DNA of 64,000 nucleotides from Pseudomonas capeferrum (GTDB lineage Bacteria; Pseudomonadota; Gammaproteobacteria; Pseudomonadales; Pseudomonadaceae), in assembly GCF_013523055.1 (NCBI RefSeq), contig NZ_JAAMQM010000002.1, positions 124,001 through 188,000 of the forward strand, written 5' to 3'. Shown one piece after another: positions 17,511 through 26,517 of the stretch (position 1 is the stretch's first letter; each line of letters begins with the position of its first letter). The notes below the pieces were generated by a model, which saw only the letters and a program-made list of their open reading frames with translations, was not told where the DNA came from and did no database searches. Made by a program: the position numbers and the translations under genes.

Positions 17511-18476
17511 TCATTTGCAATTTCCGGCCTTGCGATAACCTGCGGCCAGAGCTTCAGGCTCTGAGCTGAACGACACCTGGTTCTTCACCGATACCTTGTC
17601 ATAGCTCGGGCAGCCTGTAGGCAGGTGATAGAGACGACTATTACGGTTGCCGATGATTGCCCCGCCATTCGCCTTGCTCGACGTCTGGGCGCTGGCCTTT
17701 GTGTTGGAAGTCGACACGGGGATAGCGCTCACGACACCTTCACCCACGGGTTTGTAGCCCAGTGTCCATTCACGCTCGCCGGTAACGAAGGGATTGGGGT
17801 GCCCCATGATCCTGGCAATACGTTGGTTACGTTCCTTCTCCCACGCGGACACGGGATGCTGCTTGTCCCAAGCCATGAGGAGCTGCTGTTGCTGGCGCGA
17901 CATGTTCAACTTGTACCGATCGAACATGTAGAAGGTTGTCCTGGCAACCAGCCCCTTCACTTCGTCACGGGGTTCGGCCGCGCGTTGCTGGAAATCGACC
18001 TTGGTCGTGCACTGACCGTATTGAGGCGCTACACCTGAGGCCATGCCGTAGTTGAAATTGCTGCGGTCGCCGTTTACCTCGCCCACGGCGGGGTAGAGGT
18101 TGAACAGGTCAGCTTCCATCGCACGGAAAACCGGATCGTCGTCTACACAGTGCTCGCGACCTCCATTCTGCCAGCATTGACGCTGGTGTCCGAACGTCCA
18201 TGCGGGAACGATGTGCTCCCATTCAGTGCGTTCTGCACGAGTCTGCTGCTTGCGGGTCTCATAGCCGCAGGACTTGGCATCGACCCTGCCGCCTGATTGG
18301 CCTGCCCACGTCCATTTGCAGCCACAATAAAGTTCGCCCATGGCGCTGTTCGCCTGATCGAAGTACACCTTCTGCTTGGCGATGACCTTGGCTTCGGTGA
18401 AGGACGCGGGAGGGCTGGAGAAAGCGGGGGAAACAACAGCGAGGGAAAGGACTAGGACGTACAACAGCTTCTTCAT
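17511..18476 (-). CDS. endA: Secreted endonuclease I with C-terminal small domain
   Basis: A 321-residue periplasmic or extracellular nuclease. After a signal peptide (KKLLYVLVLSLAVVSPAFS) comes the endonuclease I domain (to about residue 235) with the catalytic region TEWEHIVPAWTFG, the EADLFNLYPAVGEVNGDRSN metal site and many Cys pairs typical of the Vvn/Dns group. A linker rich in Ser, Thr and Ala leads to a C-terminal 50-residue module (IIGNRNSRLYHLPTGCPSYD ... AAGYRKAGNC) of the kind appended to secreted nucleases and resembling an Ada-like metal-binding fold. Length exceeds the usual 230-280 because of this module. MKK at 18476 and MHMKK at 18482 are both possible starts; neither has a strong ribosome site. 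Confidence 0.88.
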   Translation of the reverse strand: MKKLLYVLVLSLAVVSPAFSSPPASFTEAKVIAKQKVYFDQANSAMGELYCGCKWTWAGQSGGRVDAKSCGYETRKQQTRAERTEWEHIVPAWTFGHQRQCWQNGGREHCVDDDPVFRAMEADLFNLYPAVGEVNGDRSNFNYGMASGVAPQYGQCTTKVDFQQRAAEPRDEVKGLVARTTFYMFDRYKLNMSRQQQQLLMAWDKQHPVSAWEKERNQRIARIMGHPNPFVTGEREWTLGYKPVGEGVVSAIPVSTSNTKASAQTSSKANGGAIIGNRNSRLYHLPTGCPSYDKVSVKNQVSFSSEPEALAAGYRKAGNCK

Positions 18477-18729
18477 GTGCACACATCATCGAGATTGAGG
18501 CTTCGATTATACGTAGGTCATTCACCGATTCACCTGATTGACATTTCAATTTTCCGTCGAAAAAGTCATACAAATAGCGCGCTGGCGAATGGTGATTGTC
18601 GTTCGTCGCTGCAGTCGCCCAGGTAAGCGTTCCGGCGACCCGATTCAGCGGTTTCTCTTCACAACCCTTGTGACATCGGTAGAGTCTGTCGCTATCGTTG
18701 CGAATCGATTCCCTGATGAGCGAGCAGCC

Positions 18730-20565
18730 ATGCAAATCGCACCATCCCCACTCAATGAAGCCGCGCGCCTGTGCTTCCTCGAGAGCCTCAACATTCTCGA
18801 TACGCCCGCCGAAGAATCCTTCGACCGCATCACCCGGCTCGCTGGCGCTTTGCTCGATGTGCCCATGGCCTTGGTCTCGCTGGTCGACATGAATCGCCAA
18901 TGGTTCAAGTCGCGCCAGGGTATCGATGTCCGGGAAACCACTCGAGACGTCGCATTTTGTGCTCATGCCCTGCATGTAGAGGAGCTGCTGGTCATACCGG
19001 ACGCACGGTTGGATCCGCGTTTTGAAGACAATCCGCTGGTTGTAGGGGAACCCTTCGTACGGTTTTACGCCGGAGTACCGTTGCGCTTCGCGGGTGAGCT
19101 GACGGTCGGTACGCTCTGTGTGCTGGATACCAGGCCACGACAAGTGTCGGACGCCGACTTGGCGAACCTTCGCGATCTGGCCAGGATCGTCGAGCGAGAA
19201 ATGCTCCATCGCAGCCTGGCTATCGACGTTGGTGCGATACAGCAAGCAGAACAGAGTGCGCTGGTTTCTTCGGACACGCGTTTTCGCATGGTCTTCAATA
19301 ACAGCCCCACCGCTAAGGCCATAACAGGGCTGGATGGACGAATACTCCAAGCCAATCGCGAATTGTGTCAGCTCCTTGGTCAAGCCCCCGAGTCCTTGGT
19401 GCTGCTTCATTTGGCTGACCTGATAGATCCCAGGGATCAGCAGGACCTCGAGCTTTTCTGGGGTCGGCTGATCGCGGGTGCGCTGGATTCGCATGTCGCC
19501 GAGGTGCGTTTCTCAAGTGATGCTGGAGATACGGTATGGGTAGAGCTGAGCATGTCTGTCCTGCGCGGGGAGGGGGGAGAGCCCGAACAGATGGTGGTGT
19601 TCGCCCGAGACATCGGGGAGCGCAAGCGCAGGCAGCTGCAGCTCCAGCGATACCAGGCCACGCTGGAGCAACAGGTAGCGCAACGTACCGACGAGCTCGA
19701 GCGCAGCCAGGAAACCTTGCAGGCCATTGCCGACAATCTGCCCGTGCTGATTGCCCACATCGATACCGATCTCCGGTACCGATTCAACAATGCCGTGTAT
19801 CAGCAGATCTTCGGGCTGGCGCCGGCTCGGTTGAAAGGTCGGAAAGTGAAGGATGTGCTGCCCGAATACGTCTATCAACAATTGTTGCCCTGTTTCACCA
19901 AGGCACTGGCCGGTGAGCGCGTGGAGGCCGACAACATGCGCTATAGCCCGAACGATTCCCGCATCTGGCATGCCACGTACGTGCCGGATATCCGTAACGG
20001 AAAGGTCGAGGGCTTCTTCGTGATGTCGTTGGATGTGACGGATCGCAAGCAGAGAGAGAAGACCCTGCTGGATCAGGCGACCCTGGACTCGTTGACCGGC
20101 CTGCCCAACCGTTCGGCGTTGCACAAGGAGCTGGACTATGTAGTGCAGCATCGAATCCCATTCGCGCTCTACTTCATCGATCTCGACGGCTTCAAGCAGG
20201 TCAACGACAAATATGGCCACGAAACCGGCGACCTGCTTTTGCAAGCGGCTGCGGAGCGGATGCTGACGATCATGCGCGCCGACGACACGGTGGCCAGGCT
20301 AGGCGGGGACGAGTTCGTCGTCATCGCCCAGCCGGTGTCCAGTCAGGCGGCGATCAGGGATATCGCACGCAAGCTCTGCGACACGCTGTCCGCTCCCTTC
20401 GATCTCGAAGAGGTCAGGGTATCCATCGGAGCAAGCATAGGCATCCATGTGAATCATTCGGGACTTGCTCCGCTGACGGCGGACGAGGTCTTGGTTCGAG
20501 CGGATAAAGCCATGTACGAGGCCAAGCGACAAGGGCGCAATGGCTATTGTGTTGCAGCTGATTGA
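18730..20565 (+). CDS. GAF-PAS-PAS-GGDEF diguanylate cyclase
   Basis: A 611-residue cytoplasmic c-di-GMP synthase. Residues about 1-165 form a GAF domain starting LNEAARLCFLESLNILDTP; two PAS domains follow (FRMVFNNSPTAKAITGLDGR and LRYRFNNAVYQQIFGLAPAR), joined by a coiled coil (LEQQVAQRTDELERSQETLQ). The C-terminal cyclase has the active loop RLGGDEF (GGDEF at 525-529) and an inhibitory RxxD site (RADD) exactly five residues before it, so product inhibition is expected. The ATG at 18730 begins the conserved GAF N-terminus; in-frame upstream codons are not family-like. No membrane segment is seen, so the signal is intracellular. Confidence 0.9.
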   Translation: MQIAPSPLNEAARLCFLESLNILDTPAEESFDRITRLAGALLDVPMALVSLVDMNRQWFKSRQGIDVRETTRDVAFCAHALHVEELLVIPDARLDPRFEDNPLVVGEPFVRFYAGVPLRFAGELTVGTLCVLDTRPRQVSDADLANLRDLARIVEREMLHRSLAIDVGAIQQAEQSALVSSDTRFRMVFNNSPTAKAITGLDGRILQANRELCQLLGQAPESLVLLHLADLIDPRDQQDLELFWGRLIAGALDSHVAEVRFSSDAGDTVWVELSMSVLRGEGGEPEQMVVFARDIGERKRRQLQLQRYQATLEQQVAQRTDELERSQETLQAIADNLPVLIAHIDTDLRYRFNNAVYQQIFGLAPARLKGRKVKDVLPEYVYQQLLPCFTKALAGERVEADNMRYSPNDSRIWHATYVPDIRNGKVEGFFVMSLDVTDRKQREKTLLDQATLDSLTGLPNRSALHKELDYVVQHRIPFALYFIDLDGFKQVNDKYGHETGDLLLQAAAERMLTIMRADDTVARLGGDEFVVIAQPVSSQAAIRDIARKLCDTLSAPFDLEEVRVSIGASIGIHVNHSGLAPLTADEVLVRADKAMYEAKRQGRNGYCVAAD

Positions 20566-20614
20566 GTAGGTAACTAGCTAACGTTCGGGAGGCCACCGAG
20601 GCCCACGTTCAATT

Positions 20615-20880
20615 TTTCGTTTGAAGAACCCACCCTTCCTGGCTCATGTCCCGAGTGAGCCGTGAGCAAGGAGCTCCATGAAGGCGGCGGAACAGCTCCA
20701 TAATCATGGCCAGACTGTGCTCGGCCACGGTATTGGCGGCATAACCTGGCACGCTGGCCACTTCGATGCCGTGGGCATCGCAATAGCCGTTGAACACATG
20801 ATGCTCAGCCCCACCTTTCTCGATATTACAGTCATGACAATTGATCGTACGCTTGCGCTTGTTCGCGCGGATTGTCATGG
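20615..20880 (-). pseudogene. D-2-hydroxyacid dehydrogenase fragment
   Basis: About 60 residues match the middle of this family: YCDAHGIEVASVPGYAANTV and AEHSLAMIMELFRRL, normally followed by the NAD-binding GxGxxG, which is absent. Neither the catalytic His nor either end of the enzyme is present. It is a scrap left between the diguanylate cyclase gene and a REP doublet. Confidence 0.7.
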
Positions 20881-21118
20881 ATTTCTAATTGTCGAGATTG
20901 ATAGGACATGGGGACTGCGGCAAGCCCGGAAGTGGGCCACGATCGGCACAGGAGAAACTGGCGGGCCTCACACCGCTGCAAACCCATGTTTTCCGCCACT
21001 CCTAGGAAAACCATAAGAAAGTCGCCGCAGGTAGGCATTCGCAGCGGCTATGCCAGTCAGTTAGGAAAAGCATTCGGTTTTGAAGTGCTGAAGCCTGCCT
21101 TTCGGTTTTTGCGATTTT

Positions 21119-21230
21119 CTGTGGAGCTGAGGGCCTCGTCGCGGGGCAAGCCCGCTCGCCACCGGGGGCATGTTCTCGCTGTGGCGCGTACCGGTGGTGA
21201 GCGGGCTTGTCCCGCGACGAGGCCGTCGGT
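21119..21230. repeat. REP doublet (REPIN)
   Basis: Two P. putida-type REP palindromes in opposite orientation (core GCGGGGCAAGCCCGCTCGCC and its inverse) separated by about 25 bp. Arms are imperfect (G-to-T style changes such as GGTGGTGAGCGGG), so it is an older copy. Confidence 0.85.
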
Positions 21231-21289
21231 ATCACAGAGGATTCGCGAGCTGATAAATAACTTCAGCCTGAACATCACGTCGCACGCGC

Positions 21290-22160
21290 CTCCCCAAGTG
21301 GCGCTTGAATGCCGAGAATGCCAACAACTCATCGCGTTCGCCGGCCAGTCAGTTGGCCAACAGGGTGTCGGTCACCGGTGCCCAGGTGGTGCCCAAGCCA
21401 TTGCAGCAGAGTGCTCCGTGGGCCTTGGGGGCAAGCGAGCCGAAATGAGACATGTGATTGCGCGACAGGCACATGGAGCCGCCCCATGTGTAATCGAAAG
21501 GCGACCCGGTGGGTATCGGGAATCGGCGTTCGAACGACTCTCTGTGCTGGCGACCGGCATGATCGAGATAGCGCCGATGGGCCCTGCCATCGGCGTTGAA
21601 GCTGAAGCTGTTGCGAACCAGCAGGCGTTGATCGGGGTGCGGCGCCACGTGCGGCCGGAGGGATCGGCGGGAATGCCCCCAGGTTTCCTTTCCGCCCAGA
21701 CGATTTTGCTCCTCTGCCGTCAAAGGGCGCGTCATGCTTGCGTAGGTGAAGATGGGTAGGAGCCTGCCTGGCAGGAAACCGAAGTGGGAGGCGAAGGCGA
21801 GGTCAGCAGCAACTGATCGACAACGATCTCGCCACTGGCATGCTTGAGCGTGATGCGGTCGCCTTGCTCGATGGCGGTGATGACCGTGTGCTCATACAGG
21901 GTCACGTTACCGGGTAGCGTATTCGCCAATTCTTTGGCCAGGGCAGCGGGCTGTAGCAGCATGGTCCCCGGCGTATAGAGGGCCTTTTCGTAGAGCGAGG
22001 TACCAAGGTGAACGGGTATGTCTCGACTCTCGATCATCTCGTAGGGCTGGCCAAGCTTTTCCAGTCCGCTGCGATGGGCCTCCAACACCGCGAGCACTTT
22101 GCTTTCGTCTGCGGCCTGACACTTGCCGTTGGCGCGGATCTGACAAACGATGCCCATTTC
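21290..22160 (-). pseudogene. FAD-dependent amine/amino-acid oxidase, frameshifted
   Basis: Read on the minus strand, the first piece (ESKVLAVLEAHRSGLEKLG ... LYTPGTMLLQPAALAKELA ... VTLYEHTVITAIEQGDRITL) and the second (FGFLPGRLLPIFTYASMTRP, FDYTWGGSMCLSRN, KAHGALCCNGLGTTWAPVTD) are consecutive parts of a DAO-family oxidoreductase of the gamma-glutamylputrescine oxidase type, but lie in different frames with further slips. The N-terminal GxGxxG FAD site is missing. It lies divergent to an aldehyde dehydrogenase that could have used its aldehyde product. Confidence 0.8.
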
Positions 22161-22426
22161 TGTTGTCGGTGACAACGGTTGGCAAGTAAGAGAAATGCTC
22201 GGGCACACGGTTATTAAAGTATTCCCTTGAGCGTGAATGTGCTGGCAACGTAAAAAAGCCTGGTGCGCCGAGAGCGTGTCAGATGCCCCTCGACGTCCTA
22301 TTTGCGCAAACGGCATCTTTAGTTTGGCCAGTTTTTTTATTCCGCCAAGGCATATATTTACTCGTTTTACTTGGGCTGAGACTGCCGCACCATCATGTGC
22401 TTGTTAAAACAATCACGGAGCGAAGC

Positions 22427-23917
22427 GTGCACGATTTCAATTATTGGCAGCAACGTGCTGCACAACAACGTTTCCTGGACAAGGCGTGGATCAATGGACG
22501 TTGGGTCTCAGCGCAATCCGAGGCGACGTTCGATTCCGTCAACCCTGCGACTCGTCAACTTCTCGCGCGGGTAGCGGCCTGTGGCGAAGTCGAAGTCGAT
22601 CTGGCCGTTAGGGCGGCCCGTCGTGCGTTCAACGAAGGTCCTTGGGTTCGCATGTCGCCGTCCGAGCGAAAGAAAATCCTGTTGCGCTTGGCGGAGCTGC
22701 TGATGGCTCATCGGGAAGAGTTTGCATTGCTCGACTCGCTCAACATGGGCAAGCCGGTCATGGATGCGTACGACATCGATGTTCCCGGTGCAGCCAATGT
22801 GTTCGCGTGGTACGGCGAGGCAGTGGACAAGATCTACGATCAGGTCGCTCCAACGAGCAAGTCTGCCTTGGCGACTATCACCCGTCAGGCGCTTGGCGTG
22901 GTCGCTGCGGTCGTGCCGTGGAATTTCCCGTTGGACATGGCGTCATGGAAGCTGGCCCCTGCGCTGGCTGCCGGAAACAGCGTGGTTCTCAAACCTGCGG
23001 AGCAGTCTCCGTCCTCGGCCCTGAGGCTGGCTCAGTTGGCGCAGGAAGCGGGTATTCCTGATGGCGTTCTCAACGTAGTCCCGGGCCTGGGCGAGAGCGC
23101 TGGGCGAGCATTGGGTCTACATCCGGACGTGGATTGCCTCGTGTTCACGGGCTCTACCCAGGTCGGCAAATATTTCATGCAGTATTCAGCCCAATCGAAC
23201 CTCAAGCAGGTGTGGCTGGAATGCGGTGGTAAAAGCCCGAGTCTGGTGTTCGAAGATTGCCAGGATCTCGACCTCGCCGCGGAGAAAGCTGCCTTCGGCA
23301 TCTTCTTCAATCAGGGCGAGGTCTGTTCCGCCAATTCCCGTCTCTACGTACAGCGCTCGATTCAGGACGAGTTCATCGAGCGCCTCGTCGCCAAGGCAAG
23401 CCAGTGGCTTCCCGGCGATCCTCTGAACCCGGCGAGCCGCGCGGGTGCCATCGTCGATGGACAACAGGCGGGGCGCATCGTCTCGGCCATCGAGCAAGCC
23501 ACTGCGGATGGCGCACGCCTCGTGTACGGCGGCGACAGGTTGACGTTCAACGGGTCCGACAATTTCATCGCGCCAACCATTTTCCGCGACGTCCACCAGA
23601 GCATGGCGCTGACCCGAGAAGAAATCTTCGGGCCGGTATTGGCAGTCAGCGCTTTCGATACCGAAGAGCAGGCGCTCTCGATGGCCAATGACAGCATCTA
23701 TGGGCTCGCCGCCTCTGTCTGGAGCGACGACCTGAACCGTGCCCACCGTGTAGCGGCTGCCTTGAACGTGGGCACTGTATCGGTCAATACGGTGGACGCG
23801 CTTGACGTGACGGTGCCGTTCGGGGGTGGCAAGCAATCAGGGTTCGGGCGCGATCTGTCACTGCATGCGTTCGACAAGTACACCCAGCTGAAAACGACCT
23901 GGTTCCAGCTTCGTTGA
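22427..23917 (+). CDS. NAD(P)-dependent aldehyde dehydrogenase (PuuC/KauB-like)
   Basis: A 496-residue aldehyde dehydrogenase oxidising an aldehyde to its acid. Signatures: VVPWNFPLDMASWKLAPALA, FTGSTQVGK, the general base in LECGGKSPSLVF and the catalytic Cys at residue 300 in NQGEVCSANSRLYV. The sequence around it is closest, by eye, to gamma-glutamyl-aminobutyraldehyde / 4-guanidinobutyraldehyde dehydrogenases. The start is a GTG at 22427 with GGAG six bases upstream; longer reading adds 48 hydrophobic residues absent from the family. Its neighbours (amine oxidase remnant, LuxR regulator, class-III aminotransferase, permease) place it in amine catabolism. Confidence 0.88.
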   Translation: MHDFNYWQQRAAQQRFLDKAWINGRWVSAQSEATFDSVNPATRQLLARVAACGEVEVDLAVRAARRAFNEGPWVRMSPSERKKILLRLAELLMAHREEFALLDSLNMGKPVMDAYDIDVPGAANVFAWYGEAVDKIYDQVAPTSKSALATITRQALGVVAAVVPWNFPLDMASWKLAPALAAGNSVVLKPAEQSPSSALRLAQLAQEAGIPDGVLNVVPGLGESAGRALGLHPDVDCLVFTGSTQVGKYFMQYSAQSNLKQVWLECGGKSPSLVFEDCQDLDLAAEKAAFGIFFNQGEVCSANSRLYVQRSIQDEFIERLVAKASQWLPGDPLNPASRAGAIVDGQQAGRIVSAIEQATADGARLVYGGDRLTFNGSDNFIAPTIFRDVHQSMALTREEIFGPVLAVSAFDTEEQALSMANDSIYGLAASVWSDDLNRAHRVAAALNVGTVSVNTVDALDVTVPFGGGKQSGFGRDLSLHAFDKYTQLKTTWFQLR

Positions 23918-24076
23918 GCTGCAGTCGAGGGCAGGTTTCAAGCGTGCACAGGGTGTCGATTCCCCCCATAGGGTGATATCGGAGGTGCTGCCCTCATGGG
24001 ACAATCCCGAGCACTAGGCGGGATATTCAGCGCCTCTTGAAAGGATTCACGAGGCGCCTTCGCAGACAGGTGGCGC

Positions 24077-24958
24077 ATGATGGAAAGTGAACGGCTTGCA
24101 TCGTTGCAGTGGTTTCAACAGCTGGCAAAAGTGACCGAGGTCATAGGTCAGCACGAGTTTGTCACTACCTTGGTCGATGCGTTGAGTTGCCTGGCGCCGA
24201 TTCGAGCCGCGACGGTGTATCTCTATCCGCACGAGGGGCTGCCCACTGCGCTGTTCGAGTGTGACGACGAAGGGCCGTGGTTACCGGAAGGTAACGTCAA
24301 GCAATACCTGACAGGGTTCTATCTGCTCGACCCTTTTTATGGGGCCTGCGTCGATAACCTGGCCTCCGGTTGTTATCACCTGGCAGACGTGGCGCCAGAC
24401 CATTTCGAGCGCAGCGAATATTATGTGGCTTTTTATCAACATGCCCATATAGAGGACGAACTCAATTACATATTGCAAGTTGCCCCCGGACTGACACTTT
24501 CTCTTTCACTGGTCAGTGCGAACAAGTTGAGCGACGCCGCATTGAGGCACTTCAAGATCATCAGTCCCTGGGTGCTGTCCGTGCTCGACAGGCATTGGGA
24601 AGGATTGGGCAATGACGCACGCGGCGAAAGGTTCGAGAGTCCGTTCGCTCGCAAGGTACACGCGGCGCTCAAGAACTTTGGCTGCTCGCTGTTATCGCAG
24701 CGTGAGTGTGAAATCGCCCAATGCATATTGCGCGGCCATTCCACGCGATCGTTGGCTGAACGTCTGGTCATTTCTGAAGATACTGTCAAGACGCACCGCA
24801 AGCATGTGTACAGCAAGCTGGATATAAGTTCCCAGTCTGAACTGTTTTCCTTGTTCATCCATTCCTTGGCTCATGCGCAAGGCGTGCTGGGCAAGGACCC
24901 TCTGGAAACCTACCTGGGCATGGGCGCAAGGCCCATACCCGCGTTACGCCAACTATAA
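24077..24958 (+). CDS. LuxR-family transcriptional regulator
   Basis: A 293-residue regulator with a C-terminal LuxR helix-turn-helix at about 220-282 (LLSQRECEIAQCILRGHSTR, SLAERLVISEDTVKTHRKHV). The 200-residue N-terminal part is of unknown sensor type; it lacks the Trp/Tyr/Asp pattern of acyl-homoserine-lactone binders, and there is no receiver domain. A GGTGG stretch precedes the ATG at 24077. The aminotransferase starts 13 nt downstream, so the regulator probably senses the amine or a product and controls the genes around it. Confidence 0.85.
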   Translation: MMESERLASLQWFQQLAKVTEVIGQHEFVTTLVDALSCLAPIRAATVYLYPHEGLPTALFECDDEGPWLPEGNVKQYLTGFYLLDPFYGACVDNLASGCYHLADVAPDHFERSEYYVAFYQHAHIEDELNYILQVAPGLTLSLSLVSANKLSDAALRHFKIISPWVLSVLDRHWEGLGNDARGERFESPFARKVHAALKNFGCSLLSQRECEIAQCILRGHSTRSLAERLVISEDTVKTHRKHVYSKLDISSQSELFSLFIHSLAHAQGVLGKDPLETYLGMGARPIPALRQL

Positions 24959-24971
24959 GAAGGAACATCAG

Positions 24972-26354
24972 ATGAATGCACCATTGAAGCTGGGTCGCGC
25001 GACCGCAGATTACCAAGCCTCGGACGCTGCGCATCACATTCATGCCTTTCTCGATCAAAAGGCACTGAATGCCGAAGGCCCCCGAGTGATGGTCCGAGGC
25101 GAGGGCCTTTACCTCTGGGACAACGATGGCAATCGCTACCTCGATGGCATGTCCGGCCTCTGGTGCACCCAGCTAGGTTATGGCCGCAAGGACCTGACTG
25201 TCGCGGCGAGCGCGCAGATGGACCAGCTGCCTTACTACAATATGTTTTTCCACACCACTCACCCGGCGGTGATCGAGCTCTCGGAACTGCTGTTCAGCCT
25301 GTTGCCGGGGCATTACAGCCACGCCATCTATACCAATTCCGGTTCTGAAGCGAACGAAGTACTCATTCGCACAGTGCGCCGTTACTGGCAGGTTGTCGGC
25401 AAGCCTGAAAAGAAAATCATGATTGGCCGCTGGAATGGCTACCACGGCTCCACCTTGGCCGCCACGGCGTTGGGCGGCATGAAATTCATGCATGAAATGG
25501 GCGGCATGATTCCAGATGTCGCGCATATCGACGAACCGTATTGGTACGCACAGGGTGGCGATCTCACCCCAGCCGAATTTGGCCGCCGATGCGCGTTGCA
25601 GCTGGAAGAAAAGATCCTGGAACTGGGCGCCGAGAACGTCGCCGGATTCATCGCCGAGCCATTCCAGGGCGCGGGGGGCATGATCTTCCCACCTGAGAGC
25701 TATTGGCCCGAAATCCAGCGCATCTGCCGCCAATACGATGTCCTGTTGTGCGCCGACGAGGTGATCGGAGGCTTCGGACGCACGGGCGAATGGTTCGCTC
25801 ACCAGTACTTTGGATTCGAGCCCGATACCTTGTCGATCGCCAAGGGTCTCACCAGTGGCTACATACCGATGGGTGGCCTGGTGTTGTCCAAGCGCATCGC
25901 CGAGGCGTTGGTCGAGCAGGGCGGTGTGTTCGCCCACGGCTTGACCTATTCCGGCCATCCCGTTGCAGCTGCCGTCGCAATAGCCAACCTCAAGGCTTTG
26001 CGCGACGAGGGCATCGTTACCCAAGTCAAGAACGACACGGGGCCTTATCTGCAAAAATGCCTTCGGGAGGTCTTTGCCGACCACTCCCTGATCGGGGAAG
26101 TCCAGGGTACGGGTCTGGTGGCAGCCTTGCAGTTTGCCGAGGACAAGGCGACTCGCAAGCGCTTCGATAACGAGAGTGACATCGCCTGGCAGTGCCGTAC
26201 GTTCGGTTTCGAGGAGGGGATCATCATCCGCTCGACGCTGGGCCGCATGATCATGGCGCCCGCCCTGGTAGCGGGGCACGCGGAGATCGACGAGTTGATC
26301 GAAAAGACGCGCAGGGCCGTCGACCGTACCGCGCGGCTAATCGGCCGAGCGTAG
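24972..26354 (+). CDS. Class-III aminotransferase (polyamine/omega-amino acid type)
   Basis: A 460-residue PLP enzyme of the omega-transaminase group that moves a terminal amino group to pyruvate or 2-oxoglutarate. Features: NSGSEANEVLIRTVRRYW, WNGYHGSTLAA, AGFIAEPFQGAGGMIFPP, the cofactor Asp in LLCADEVIGGFGRTG, and the Schiff-base Lys at residue 291 in SIAKGLTSGYIPMG. Overall it resembles SpuC-like putrescine/spermidine:pyruvate aminotransferases; the exact amine is not provable from sequence. AAGGA lies seven bases before the ATG at 24972, which begins the conserved N-terminus. Confidence 0.9.
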   Translation: MNAPLKLGRATADYQASDAAHHIHAFLDQKALNAEGPRVMVRGEGLYLWDNDGNRYLDGMSGLWCTQLGYGRKDLTVAASAQMDQLPYYNMFFHTTHPAVIELSELLFSLLPGHYSHAIYTNSGSEANEVLIRTVRRYWQVVGKPEKKIMIGRWNGYHGSTLAATALGGMKFMHEMGGMIPDVAHIDEPYWYAQGGDLTPAEFGRRCALQLEEKILELGAENVAGFIAEPFQGAGGMIFPPESYWPEIQRICRQYDVLLCADEVIGGFGRTGEWFAHQYFGFEPDTLSIAKGLTSGYIPMGGLVLSKRIAEALVEQGGVFAHGLTYSGHPVAAAVAIANLKALRDEGIVTQVKNDTGPYLQKCLREVFADHSLIGEVQGTGLVAALQFAEDKATRKRFDNESDIAWQCRTFGFEEGIIIRSTLGRMIMAPALVAGHAEIDELIEKTRRAVDRTARLIGRA

Positions 26355-26517
26355 ACGCACTGAAAGGACGTGGCGTCGGCGGCTTCGCAGCCGGCGCCCT
26401 CCCTCCCTAGACCTCGAGCGTGTGGTGAACCTGATGAGTCCAGGGGTTACACGCTTCGCATACCCGCGTGTCGTCGATCTTGCGCAGTACCCATCCATAA
26501 CAACAAAAGGTGTACTC

